Assembly (NCBI GenBank): GCA_938014855.1
Contig: CALLQM010000360.1
Span: 1-13,935, forward strand
Length of the DNA: 13,935 nt
Direction: 5' to 3'
Source: an uncultured Clostridia bacterium
Lineage (GTDB): Bacteria; Bacillota; Clostridia; Oscillospirales; Ruminococcaceae
Part shown: piece after piece, positions 6,022 to 12,880 of the stretch
Layout of the letters: every line of letters begins with the position of its first letter
How positions within the stretch are numbered: the stretch's first letter is position 1
Translations under genes and position numbers: made by a program
Notes under the pieces: model-generated
Seen by the model: only the letters and a program-made list of their open reading frames with translations
Told to the model about the DNA's origin: nothing
The model's database searches: none

Positions 6022-6891
6022 TTAGGAAACGAGATAGCTGATTTCTTCAATGGACAGCCGAGGCTGAAGCGCGCTGTTGATTGCAAGAGACAAATGACGG
6101 GCGCCGCGGGCAATCACTGCGTCAATGTCGCGGGGCGTGACCATGACTGTACGAGCCCGCTCGGGAACGTTTTCGGGTGTTGGATCCATTAAATCCGAAA
6201 CCATGGTTGCGCCGTCCACCACCGTCGGGATGCCGATTGAGATGACCGGAACACCGAGCGTTTTTTTGGAGAGCTCTTTTCGCGAATTGAGCACACCTGC
6301 ACCGGGTGCAATTCCTTGGTCGGCAAGCTGGATCGTTCGGCCAAGCCGGTCGAGAGAACGTGCGGCGAGCGCATCGATTACCAGTACAGCGGCAGGCTGA
6401 AGATCGCGCACCATACTACGGATGATCTCACTGGTTTCGATACCGGTTTGCCCGAGCACACCGGGAGCCAAAGCCGAAACGGAACGAAGTCCGGTCAGCC
6501 CGGTCTGTTTGGCGACCTGTTCGGGAATATGGCGTGTGGCAAAAATCTGCCGCGCGGCCAGCGGACCCAGCGCATCCGGGGTGATATCGGAATTGCCAAG
6601 CCCTACGACAAGCACCGGCCCTAAGGACGGAAGCATGGAGGCCAGTTCATTGGCCAGCAGATGTGTAGCGTCGTCAGCGGGACTGACGGAGGAATCAACG
6701 GTAGGCAGATCGATCGTGATATACTGCCCCTGTGCCCGTCCAAGCGCACGTGCGCCCTGTTCACTGGAAATGGTGACACGGGTCAGCCCAACCCCGTTTC
6801 GGGTGTATTCTTCCACGGAAACCCCCTGCGGCAGGCTGTCCTCAAATTGTTGAGCCTGTTCCACCACGAGATCGGTTCTCAGCAAGGACAT
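6022..6891 (-). CDS. gpr: GPR germination protease (SASP-specific aspartic protease)
   Basis: Forespore protease (family A25) that degrades small acid-soluble spore proteins at germination, freeing DNA and amino acids. Diagnostic blocks: VGLGNSDITPDALGP 96-110, TRH 119-121, APGVLGQTGIETSEI 142-156, VIDALAARSLDRLGRTIQLA 171-190 and GVPVISIGIPTVVDG 213-227. The two conserved Asp residues correspond to D106 (TPDALGP) and D173 (IDALAAR). At 289 aa it is shorter than Bacillus GPR (about 370): the region before VTPRDID (251-257) has only a short linker where Bacillus has a long insertion, and only 4 residues precede the RTDL motif (5-8), so the self-cleaved propeptide must be very short. AGGAGG (6898-6903) is 6 nt before the ATG. 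First gene of the cluster with spoIIP; no convincing forespore promoter was found. Confidence 0.96.
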   Translation of the reverse strand: MSLLRTDLVVEQAQQFEDSLPQGVSVEEYTRNGVGLTRVTISSEQGARALGRAQGQYITIDLPTVDSSVSPADDATHLLANELASMLPSLGPVLVVGLGNSDITPDALGPLAARQIFATRHIPEQVAKQTGLTGLRSVSALAPGVLGQTGIETSEIIRSMVRDLQPAAVLVIDALAARSLDRLGRTIQLADQGIAPGAGVLNSRKELSKKTLGVPVISIGIPTVVDGATMVSDLMDPTPENVPERARTVMVTPRDIDAVIARGARHLSLAINSALQPRLSIEEISYLVS

Positions 6892-6930
6892 GAAAAACCT
6901 CCTAACAAATCGTTAAATTTCTGTGTTTAG

Positions 6931-6959
6931 TTGTAAATCGAGCCCAAGAGGTGTATATT
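6931..6959 (+). promoter_or_regulatory. Sigma-A promoter ahead of the 58-aa gene and alr
   Basis: TTGTAA (-35, 6931-6936), 17-nt spacer, TATATT (-10, 6954-6959). Predicted start near 6966. It points away from gpr, toward the small membrane protein at 7107 and alr at 7332. No other good promoter was seen before alr, so this may drive both genes. Confidence 0.55.
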
Positions 6960-6965
6960 AAATTT

Positions 6966-7106
6966 ACGCCGTCTTTGCGGCTTGAAACCGTATCGGTCAG
7001 AGCAGGGAACGATTCCGAGCCTGCCGATATGCTGCCCAAAACGGGAATTTCCAATCAATGCGAATGTTCCCGTCTATATGAGCAAAAGAAAAGGAAATGT
7101 GATAAC
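6966..7106 (+). promoter_or_regulatory. Long untranslated leader with several possible stems, role unknown
   Basis: About 140 nt separate the predicted transcription start from the ATG at 7107. Possible stems: GCCG/CGGC (loop TCTTTG), GCAGG/CCTGC around a GAACGATTCCGAG loop, and ACGGGAA/TTCCCGT with a 19-nt loop. There is no terminator-like U-run. I compared it by eye with riboswitch patterns I know (SAM, preQ1, fluoride, guanidine, ZTP, THF) and recognise none. It may be an ordinary leader, or the promoter may be misplaced. Confidence 0.3.
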
Positions 7107-7283
7107 ATGTCAAAAAATAAATTGGGACTTCTCATTCTATCCTTTGGCATACTTTTATTGTTGGTTGCCCTGCTGCTTTTATTCAATACAAATTCCGCAT
7201 GGGCACTGATAACTTTGGGAGCTTCGATTGTTGTAAATACGACCGGACTCTCTTTGATTTTAATAAAAAAAAGGAACGACTAA
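7107..7283 (+). CDS. Small two-helix membrane protein (58 aa), unrecognised
   Basis: Starts MSKNKLGLLILSFGILLLL; two hydrophobic stretches (about 7-26 and 31-53) joined by FNTNS and ending in the basic tail KKRND. By the positive-inside rule both ends would face the cytoplasm, forming a hairpin in the membrane. AAGGA (7091-7095) lies 11 nt before the ATG, an acceptable site; in-frame codons upstream show no conserved-looking sequence, so the ATG at 7107 is preferred. Lies 48 nt before alr and may share its transcript. The hydrophobic pattern and ribosome binding site support a real gene, but I cannot assign a family or function. Confidence 0.6.
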   Translation: MSKNKLGLLILSFGILLLLVALLLLFNTNSAWALITLGASIVVNTTGLSLILIKKRND

Positions 7284-7331
7284 CGCCGTCATTTCGGTAT
7301 TTTATCATTTGACAAAAGGAGAATTTTTTTC

Positions 7332-8528
7332 ATGGATTATCTTCATCGGACGTGGGCAAACATTCATTTAGACAATATCGTCCATAATTATCAAGAATTG
7401 AAAAAAACGCTCAAGCCGAACTGTATGACGATGGCGGTCGTGAAAGCGGATGCTTACGGACATGGGGACGGCTACGTATCGCGTGCACTGCAAGCCGCGG
7501 GCGCGGATTGGTTCGCGGTTTCCAACATCAACGAGGCGGTTTCTCTGCGCAGGCAGGAGGTCACACGCCCCATTCTGATTCTTGGTTATACACCGCCGGA
7601 ATCGGCAAGAATTCTCGTGGACTTTAAGCTGACGCAGACGGTGTATTCATCGGAATATGCAAAATCGCTTTCGGATGCGGCAAAATCCTGCGGCATTCGC
7701 ATTAACTGCCATATTAAGGTGGATTCGGGAATGTCCCGCATCGGGTTTTATGCACAGCACGGGCACGAAACGCAAGCCGCAGATGAGATTGCGGCGGTCT
7801 GCAGACTGCCTTCACTGGACTGTACCGGAATCTTTACGCATTTTGCCTGCGCGGATGAGCTTGCACCGGACAGCCGCGCTTATACGCTCCAGCAGTTTGA
7901 GACGTTTACGAAAACCACGCAGCTGCTGAAACAGCAGGGTGTTTCATTCGCGGTGCGGCATTGCTGCAACAGCGCCGCGGCATTGGAATATCCGCAGATG
8001 CATTTGGATATGGTGCGTCTCGGTGTGGTGCTTTATGGATTGGATCCGTCACCGGAATTTCGCGGAAAGGCGGATTTAAAACCGGCAATGTCGCTTCATA
8101 CCGTGGTTACGATGGTAAAACAGCTGGAATCGGGTGTCAGCATCAGTTACGGCAGACGTTATACCACAAAAGTAGACGGCAAGCGGATTGCATCGATTGC
8201 AGTTGGCTATGCGGACGGTTACCGCCGCAATTTGACCAACCGCGGCAAAGTGATTATCCGCGGACAGTATGCCCCCATTACGGGGTCGGTATGTATGGAT
8301 CAAATGATGGTGGATGTCAGCGAAATCGATGGCGTCAAAACCGGCGATGAAGTGACGCTGGTCGGCGAACGGGAAGGATGCCGCATTACGCTGGACGATT
8401 TTGCCGCCTGCAACGGGACGATCAATTACGAGGAAGCCTGCCTGATCGGGCGGCGTGTTCCGCGTGTCTTTTGGCAGGATGGCAAGAAAGTTGCGGCGGT
8501 TGATTACATAGTTTCGGCTTGGAAATAG
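7332..8528 (+). CDS. alr: Alanine racemase
   Basis: PLP enzyme interconverting L- and D-alanine in the cytosol, supplying D-Ala for peptidoglycan. The 398-aa length is typical. The N-terminal TIM-barrel holds the PLP lysine K38 in AVVKADAYGHG (35-45), KVDSGMSRIGF (129-139) and the phosphate-side HCCNSAAAL (210-218). The C-terminal beta domain carries the catalytic tyrosine Y273 in SISYGRRY (270-277), VGYADGYRR (291-299) and GSVCMDQMMVDV (318-329). AAAGGAG (7315-7321) is 10 nt before the ATG. No terminator is seen after the stop; murD follows 105 nt later with its own promoter. Spore formers often have two alr genes, one for growth and one for the spore coat; nothing here marks this as the spore one. 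Confidence 0.96.
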   Translation: MDYLHRTWANIHLDNIVHNYQELKKTLKPNCMTMAVVKADAYGHGDGYVSRALQAAGADWFAVSNINEAVSLRRQEVTRPILILGYTPPESARILVDFKLTQTVYSSEYAKSLSDAAKSCGIRINCHIKVDSGMSRIGFYAQHGHETQAADEIAAVCRLPSLDCTGIFTHFACADELAPDSRAYTLQQFETFTKTTQLLKQQGVSFAVRHCCNSAAALEYPQMHLDMVRLGVVLYGLDPSPEFRGKADLKPAMSLHTVVTMVKQLESGVSISYGRRYTTKVDGKRIASIAVGYADGYRRNLTNRGKVIIRGQYAPITGSVCMDQMMVDVSEIDGVKTGDEVTLVGEREGCRITLDDFAACNGTINYEEACLIGRRVPRVFWQDGKKVAAVDYIVSAWK

Positions 8529-8549
8529 CAGTTTGTACGAAATACAGCC

Positions 8550-8578
8550 TTGATAATTGCACGATGTGCGAATATAAT
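8550..8578 (+). promoter_or_regulatory. Strong sigma-A promoter for murD and downstream genes
   Basis: TTGATA (8550-8555), 17-nt spacer, perfect TATAAT (8573-8578); start expected near 8585, about 49 nt before the murD ATG. The spacer contains the small inverted repeat GCAC-GAT-GTGC, and the leader a 10-bp palindrome AACGATCGTT (8608-8617); either could bind a protein but both are short. Confidence 0.75.
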
Positions 8579-8633
8579 AGGTTCATTGGATTATAATTAG
8601 TTAGAATAACGATCGTTTTGGAGGCAGTCATCT

Positions 8634-9998
8634 ATGGACAGCAGGGTTCAACACTTTTTTGAACGCATTAAGGGTAAGAAAATCTGTATGATTGGGATTG
8701 GCGTGAGCCATACCGATCTCATCGGCTTTTTGGCGGAATATGGCGCCAAAGTCACCGCCTGCGACAAGCGCTCACGCGAACAGCTTGGGGAAGCGCTTTG
8801 CAGTAATTTTGAAGCGCAGGGAATTGAACTGCGCTTGGGCGCGCATTATTTGGAAGATATCGATGCCGATATCGTTTTGCGCACGCCGGGAATGAAATTC
8901 CATCAGCCGCTGTTCGATGACCTGCGCAGGCGCAATGTTGTCGTCACCAGCGAAATGGAGCTGTTTTTTGATCTGTGTCCCTGCAAGACCATTGCGGTAA
9001 CGGGTTCAGACGGCAAAACCACCACAACGACCCTCATTTCGGAATTTTTGAGAGAGGCGGGACGCCGCGTTCATATCGGCGGCAACATCGGGCGTCCGCT
9101 GATGCCGCTGATTCGGGACATTCGCAAAAATGATTTTGCAGTTGTGGAGCTATCCAGCTTTCAGCTGATTTCGATGCGCCAAAGCCCGGAAACAGCAGTG
9201 GTAACCAACATCACCCCAAATCATTTGGATATCCATAAGGATATGCAGGAATATGTGGATGCCAAAAAGAATATTTTCTGGCATCAGGGCGCATTTTCCC
9301 GCACCGTCCTCAACGCAGATAACGACATCACGGCATCGTTTGCGCAGGAGACACGCGGTGAGACGCTGATGTTCTCGGTGAAGCATCCGGTGGAGAACGG
9401 CGCTTACCTCGGCGATGACGGCATTATTTATATGGCAGTCAACGGCAAGGCGCAAAAAATCATGCACGCCAACGAAATTAAACTGCCGGGTATCCACAAT
9501 GTGGAAAACTATCTGGCGGCGATCTGTGCGGTTTGGGAGCATGTCGATGTTGAGGCGATTTATAATGTTGCCGTTGAGTTTGAGGGCGTCGAACACCGCA
9601 TTGAATTGGTGCGTGACGAAAAAGGCATCAAATGGTATAACGATTCGATTGCAACCACGCCGACCCGTACCATAGCGGGACTGGACAGCTTTAATCAAAA
9701 GCTGATTTTGATTGCGGGCGGATATGACAAGAAGCTCCCGTTTGAGCCGCTTGCGCCGAAATTGATGGAAAAGGTAAAAGTTTTGATTCTTACCGGTGCA
9801 ACCGCCGATAAAATGGAAGATGCTGAAAAGATTTTAATTTTGCGTGCACAAGACCTTCCCGACGCTGTGCGGATCGCGCATGAGCAGGCAAAACAGGGGG
9901 ATATCGTGACAATGTCGCCGGCATGTGCCAGCTTTGACGCTTACCCCAATTTTGAAGCCCGCGGTCAGCATTTTAAGAAGCTAGTCATGGCACTTTAG
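8634..9998 (+). CDS. murD: UDP-N-acetylmuramoylalanine--D-glutamate ligase
   Basis: Cytosolic ATP-dependent Mur ligase adding D-Glu to UDP-MurNAc-L-Ala. 454 aa, usual length. Domains in order: Rossmann-like UDP-binding domain (about 14-115) starting KKICMIGIGVSHTDL; central ATPase domain with P-loop TGSDGKTT (123-130), GGNIGRPL (149-156), ELSSFQL (172-178), ITPNHLDIH (193-201) and the lysine expected to be carbamylated in YVDAKKNIF (207-215); C-terminal domain with GVEHRIE (318-324), NDSIATTP (336-343) and MSPACASFD (427-435). The P-loop reads SD where many MurD have TN, a variant I recall from clostridial homologues. GGAGG (8620-8624) is 9 nt before the ATG. Own promoter at 8550-8578; a hairpin lies between it and the peptidase genes. 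Confidence 0.96.
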   Translation: MDSRVQHFFERIKGKKICMIGIGVSHTDLIGFLAEYGAKVTACDKRSREQLGEALCSNFEAQGIELRLGAHYLEDIDADIVLRTPGMKFHQPLFDDLRRRNVVVTSEMELFFDLCPCKTIAVTGSDGKTTTTTLISEFLREAGRRVHIGGNIGRPLMPLIRDIRKNDFAVVELSSFQLISMRQSPETAVVTNITPNHLDIHKDMQEYVDAKKNIFWHQGAFSRTVLNADNDITASFAQETRGETLMFSVKHPVENGAYLGDDGIIYMAVNGKAQKIMHANEIKLPGIHNVENYLAAICAVWEHVDVEAIYNVAVEFEGVEHRIELVRDEKGIKWYNDSIATTPTRTIAGLDSFNQKLILIAGGYDKKLPFEPLAPKLMEKVKVLILTGATADKMEDAEKILILRAQDLPDAVRIAHEQAKQGDIVTMSPACASFDAYPNFEARGQHFKKLVMAL

Positions 9999-10004
9999 TT
10001 AAGC

Positions 10005-10030
10005 AGGGGGCGGCAGTTTGTCCGCCCCTT
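10005..10030 (+). terminator. GC-rich hairpin between murD and the M42 genes, weak terminator or attenuator
   Basis: Stem 10005-10013 with 10022-10030 (seven GC-rich Watson-Crick pairs GGGGCGG/CCGCCCC plus a GU and an AU pair), 8-nt loop, followed by only TATTTATAGG before the ribosome binding site. The U-run is poor, so full termination is doubtful; it could reduce downstream expression or protect RNA ends. No separate promoter for the peptidase genes was found, which suggests read-through. Confidence 0.45.
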
Positions 10031-10051
10031 TATTTATAGGAGGCAAAAAAC

Positions 10052-11077
10052 ATGACAACCGCTCAAATGCTTTTAACACTCTGCGAAGCGCCCGGCATCG
10101 CAGGGTTTGAAACCGGAGCCGTCGAGGAAGCAGAAAAGATGCTATCCGGTTTGGGAGACTGCGAAGTCACAACGCTGGGTTCGCTTGTCTGCCGGGTCAA
10201 AACAGTCCCCGGAAAACCGCACGTCATGCTGACGGCACATATCGACTCGATCGGGCTGATCGTTTCTTACATCGAGGACAGCGGATTTCTGCGGGTTTCC
10301 AACTGCGGAGGCGTCGACCGCTCGCTCCTTTTGGCGTCTCGTGTAGTGGTGCACAGCGACCGCGGAGATTATGACAGTGTGGTGTGCAGTCTTCCCCCGC
10401 ATTTGAACCCGGTTGATTCGGTGATTCCAAAAGTGGAAGATATCTATATTGACGTGGGGTTTGACGGAAAAACCGCACGTGAAAAAATCGCACTGGGCGA
10501 CCGTGTATCGTTCGATGCGCAGTCGCATCAACTGCTCAATGGACGCATCAGCGCCCGCACGCTCGATGACCGTGCAGGCTGTGCGGCAGTCATCCTTGCG
10601 GCGCAGAAACTGGCAGGCTGTGAGTTAGACTGTTCCCTGTCTGTGATGCTGGCAACTATGGAAGAAGTGGGCGGTCAGGGCGCGAAAACCGCCACAAATC
10701 TGCTTGCACCGACGCACTGCGTTGCAGTCGATGTTTCATTTGGTCATACACCGGATGCGCCGAAACAAAAATGCGGACAGCTTGGAAATGGACCCATGAT
10801 TGGGATTTCGCCCATTTTGGATAACGAAACGACTCAAAAACTGAAAGCTGTCGCAGAAAAAGAGAACATTCCCTATCAGCTTGAAGTGATGGGAGGAAAT
10901 ACGGGAACCGATGCGGACTCGGTTGCGGTATCGGGCGCCGGTGTGCGCTGCGGCCTGCTTTCCATCCCACAACGGTATATGCATACGCCAATTGAAGTTG
11001 TCGAGATTGCCGATGTGGAAACAACCGCGGATTTGATGGCGGCTTATGTACGGGATGAATTTGGAGGTGCTTGCTGA
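10052..11077 (+). CDS. M42 family metallo-aminopeptidase, first of a tandem pair (341 aa)
   Basis: M42 enzymes (TET/FrvX/YsdC/CelM type) are cytosolic dinuclear-metal aminopeptidases, usually dodecamers that trim short peptides. Expected metal and catalytic positions are in place: H63 and D65 in AHIDSIG, D172 in LDDRAG (171-176), the Glu pair 204-205 in MEEVGGQG, D227 in VDVSFGHTP, and H311 in YMHTP. The peptidase core is interrupted near residues 70-165 by the family's oligomerisation domain. Residue 66 is Ser where most relatives, including the next gene, have Glu. AGGAGG (10038-10043) is 8 nt before the ATG. Its TGA overlaps the next ATG by one base. Substrate preference cannot be read from sequence. 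Members are sometimes mislabelled endoglucanase. Confidence 0.92.
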   Translation: MTTAQMLLTLCEAPGIAGFETGAVEEAEKMLSGLGDCEVTTLGSLVCRVKTVPGKPHVMLTAHIDSIGLIVSYIEDSGFLRVSNCGGVDRSLLLASRVVVHSDRGDYDSVVCSLPPHLNPVDSVIPKVEDIYIDVGFDGKTAREKIALGDRVSFDAQSHQLLNGRISARTLDDRAGCAAVILAAQKLAGCELDCSLSVMLATMEEVGGQGAKTATNLLAPTHCVAVDVSFGHTPDAPKQKCGQLGNGPMIGISPILDNETTQKLKAVAEKENIPYQLEVMGGNTGTDADSVAVSGAGVRCGLLSIPQRYMHTPIEVVEIADVETTADLMAAYVRDEFGGAC

Positions 11078-12090
11078 TGCTTTTGGAAACAATCAAACAA
11101 TTAAGCGAATTGCAAGGTGTTTCCGGCTGTGAAGAGCAGGTACGCTTTGAAATTTTAAATAAAATAGAGGGACACTGCATTTACAAAGTGGATGCGCTTG
11201 GCAACATCCTCGCTTTTAAAAAAGGCAGACATGAACCGAAACAGAAACTCATGCTTTCCGCTCATATGGACGAAGTTGGGCTGATTATCACCTACGCGGA
11301 AGAAGATGGTCTGTTACGCTTTTCACCGGTTGGCGGAATTGATAAACGGGTGATTGTCGGAAGAACGGTGCGCATTGGCGATGTTTATGGCGTCATTGGT
11401 ATGAAAGCAATCCATTTGCGTTCTAAGGAAGAAAAGGACAAGCCGGTTGACTCCGAAAAACTGACCATTGATATCGGTGCAAGAAATCGGGAAGAGGCGC
11501 TGAACGCGGTTTCGCTCGGAGACCGTGCGGTGTTTACCTCTCGATACTCGGAATTCGGCGACGGATTTATCTGTGGGCGTGCGCTGGATGACCGTGCAGG
11601 CTGTGCACTGATGATCGATTTAATTTTGGGTGAACTGGAATACGATACCCATTTTGCATTTACCGTACAGGAGGAAACGGGCACGACGGGCGCAAAGACC
11701 GCCGCGGCTCAGATTTGTCCGGACATTGCCATTGCAATCGAAACGACGACCGCCGGAGATCTGCCCGATGCGGCTCCGTCCAAAACGGTCTGCAGTCTGA
11801 AACAAGGACCGGTGCTTTCGTTTATGGATCGGGGAACCATCTATGATCGGTCGCTCTATCAAAAAGCACTGGAAGTTGCGAAGGAAGCATCCATCCGCTG
11901 TCAGATCAAAGCGGGCGTGTACGGCGGCAACGAGGCGCGTTCGGTGCAGGTTGCGGGAAATGGCGCCCGTGTGCTGGTGGTGTCTCTGCCGTGCCGCTAT
12001 CTGCATACGCCAAACTGTGTTATCCATCGATCGGATGCGGAAGAAACCGCGCGTTTCCTGCCTGCGCTGATTCGCGCGTTTGGCGAATGA
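11077..12090 (+). CDS. M42 family metallo-aminopeptidase, second of a tandem pair (337 aa)
   Basis: Paralogue of the preceding gene with nearly identical motif spacing: H63/D65 in AHMDEVG (62-68), D171 in ALDDRAG, the Glu pair 199-200 in QEETGTTG, E222 in IETTTAGD, and H310 in YLHTP. The fourth metal position is Glu here and Asp in the neighbour; both occur in the family. The segment GGNEARSVQ (283-291) stands where many members have GGTDAGAI. The start is ATG 11077, which overlaps the previous stop as TGATG; GGAGG (11062-11066) is 10 nt upstream. An in-frame TTG at 11071 would be too close to that site. Translational coupling suggests roughly equal amounts of the two proteins. It overlaps the GNAT gene by 4 nt. 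Confidence 0.92.
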   Translation: MLLETIKQLSELQGVSGCEEQVRFEILNKIEGHCIYKVDALGNILAFKKGRHEPKQKLMLSAHMDEVGLIITYAEEDGLLRFSPVGGIDKRVIVGRTVRIGDVYGVIGMKAIHLRSKEEKDKPVDSEKLTIDIGARNREEALNAVSLGDRAVFTSRYSEFGDGFICGRALDDRAGCALMIDLILGELEYDTHFAFTVQEETGTTGAKTAAAQICPDIAIAIETTTAGDLPDAAPSKTVCSLKQGPVLSFMDRGTIYDRSLYQKALEVAKEASIRCQIKAGVYGGNEARSVQVAGNGARVLVVSLPCRYLHTPNCVIHRSDAEETARFLPALIRAFGE

Positions 12091-12857
12091 TTCGGTTTGC
12101 AGTCCCTGAGCTGGAATCGGCTCTTGTAAACGTATGCAATACAGATGGTGTATATCACGCGAAAATATACTCACAGTATCAAACGTATGGAACACAAAGT
12201 GGAATCGTTGATTTTTGGCTGATTTTCAGCGGGGAAAAACCGATTGGCGCGATTTCGGGAAGCGGCGGACGATTCACTTTGGCGGCCGAACGATGCGAAG
12301 ATGTCAGCGAACTAGCCGCTTTTTTGTGTGCGGCGGGTGCAAAGACCGTACAGGCCGAGCGGCATCTGCTGGATGGACTCGGCCGCTTGCAGGAGTCTGG
12401 GCTGATTCTGCGCGCAGATACAGCCCCAAAGCAGGACGCCGGCGTGAAGTCTGCGGATTCGCTTGCGGACGTGTGGGAGCTGCTGTGTGCCTCTTTTGAG
12501 GGGTTTGCCGAAAAGATACGATATGACGCTTGGTATGCCGAATTTTCGCATAAACTGCGGCATGCTTTGGCGGAATGTTATACGCTCAGCGTCGATGGGC
12601 GCTTGGCGTCCGCATCCAGCATCTTATTTAAAAATACGAAATGTGCGGTTCTTGCCGCTGTTGCGACCCATCCGGATTTTCGTGGGCAGGGACTGGGAAA
12701 ACGCACAGTGACGCAGGCGACCGCGTCTGCGTTTGCGCAGGGGCTGAATCCGGTCGTCCTGATTCGAGATTCCGGGCTGACAGCGTTCTATGCCGGATGC
12801 GGTTACCGCCCGGTAGGTGAATGGGGACAGGCTGAGGTTCAGCCATCAGAAAATTAG
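12087..12857 (+). CDS. GNAT family N-acetyltransferase with extra N-terminal domain (256 aa)
   Basis: The C-terminal half (about 120-250) is a GNAT domain: the acetyl-CoA pyrophosphate loop is in VATHPDFRGQGLGKR (192-206; R199-G200-Q201-G202-L203-G204), followed by the helix, NPVVLIRDSGL and the motif FYAGCGYRPVGEW (234-246) typical of the end of GNAT folds. The first ~115 residues carry no motif I recognise; they may be a second, degenerate GNAT-like domain. The start is ATG 12087 in an ATGA overlap with the preceding M42 stop; no good ribosome binding site is seen, so translation is probably coupled. Substrate unknown; linkage to peptidases suggests an amino acid or peptide, but this is inference. 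Confidence 0.85.
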   Translation: MIRFAVPELESALVNVCNTDGVYHAKIYSQYQTYGTQSGIVDFWLIFSGEKPIGAISGSGGRFTLAAERCEDVSELAAFLCAAGAKTVQAERHLLDGLGRLQESGLILRADTAPKQDAGVKSADSLADVWELLCASFEGFAEKIRYDAWYAEFSHKLRHALAECYTLSVDGRLASASSILFKNTKCAVLAAVATHPDFRGQGLGKRTVTQATASAFAQGLNPVVLIRDSGLTAFYAGCGYRPVGEWGQAEVQPSEN

Positions 12858-12880
12858 GTTATGAGGAGAATTAGAAACGA

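Noticed and set aside
6892..6990. Forespore (sigma-G/sigma-F) promoter upstream of gpr
   Set aside because: The nearest boxes (AATATA and CAACTAA) are about 20 nt apart and match poorly, so no call is made although one is expected biologically.
6951..7106. N-terminal extension of the 58-aa protein to 110 residues
   Set aside because: The extension would start inside the promoter -10 region, has no ribosome binding site and looks like random sequence; the ATG at 7107 has a usable site.
9150..9698. 182-codon minus-strand frame inside murD
   Set aside because: It is opposite conserved MurD motifs and has no recognisable features of its own.
11991..12086. Longer GNAT frame starting at 11991 within the second M42 gene
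   Set aside because: The extra 32 codons overlap the conserved end of the M42 gene; the ATGA overlap at 12087 is the usual coupled start.
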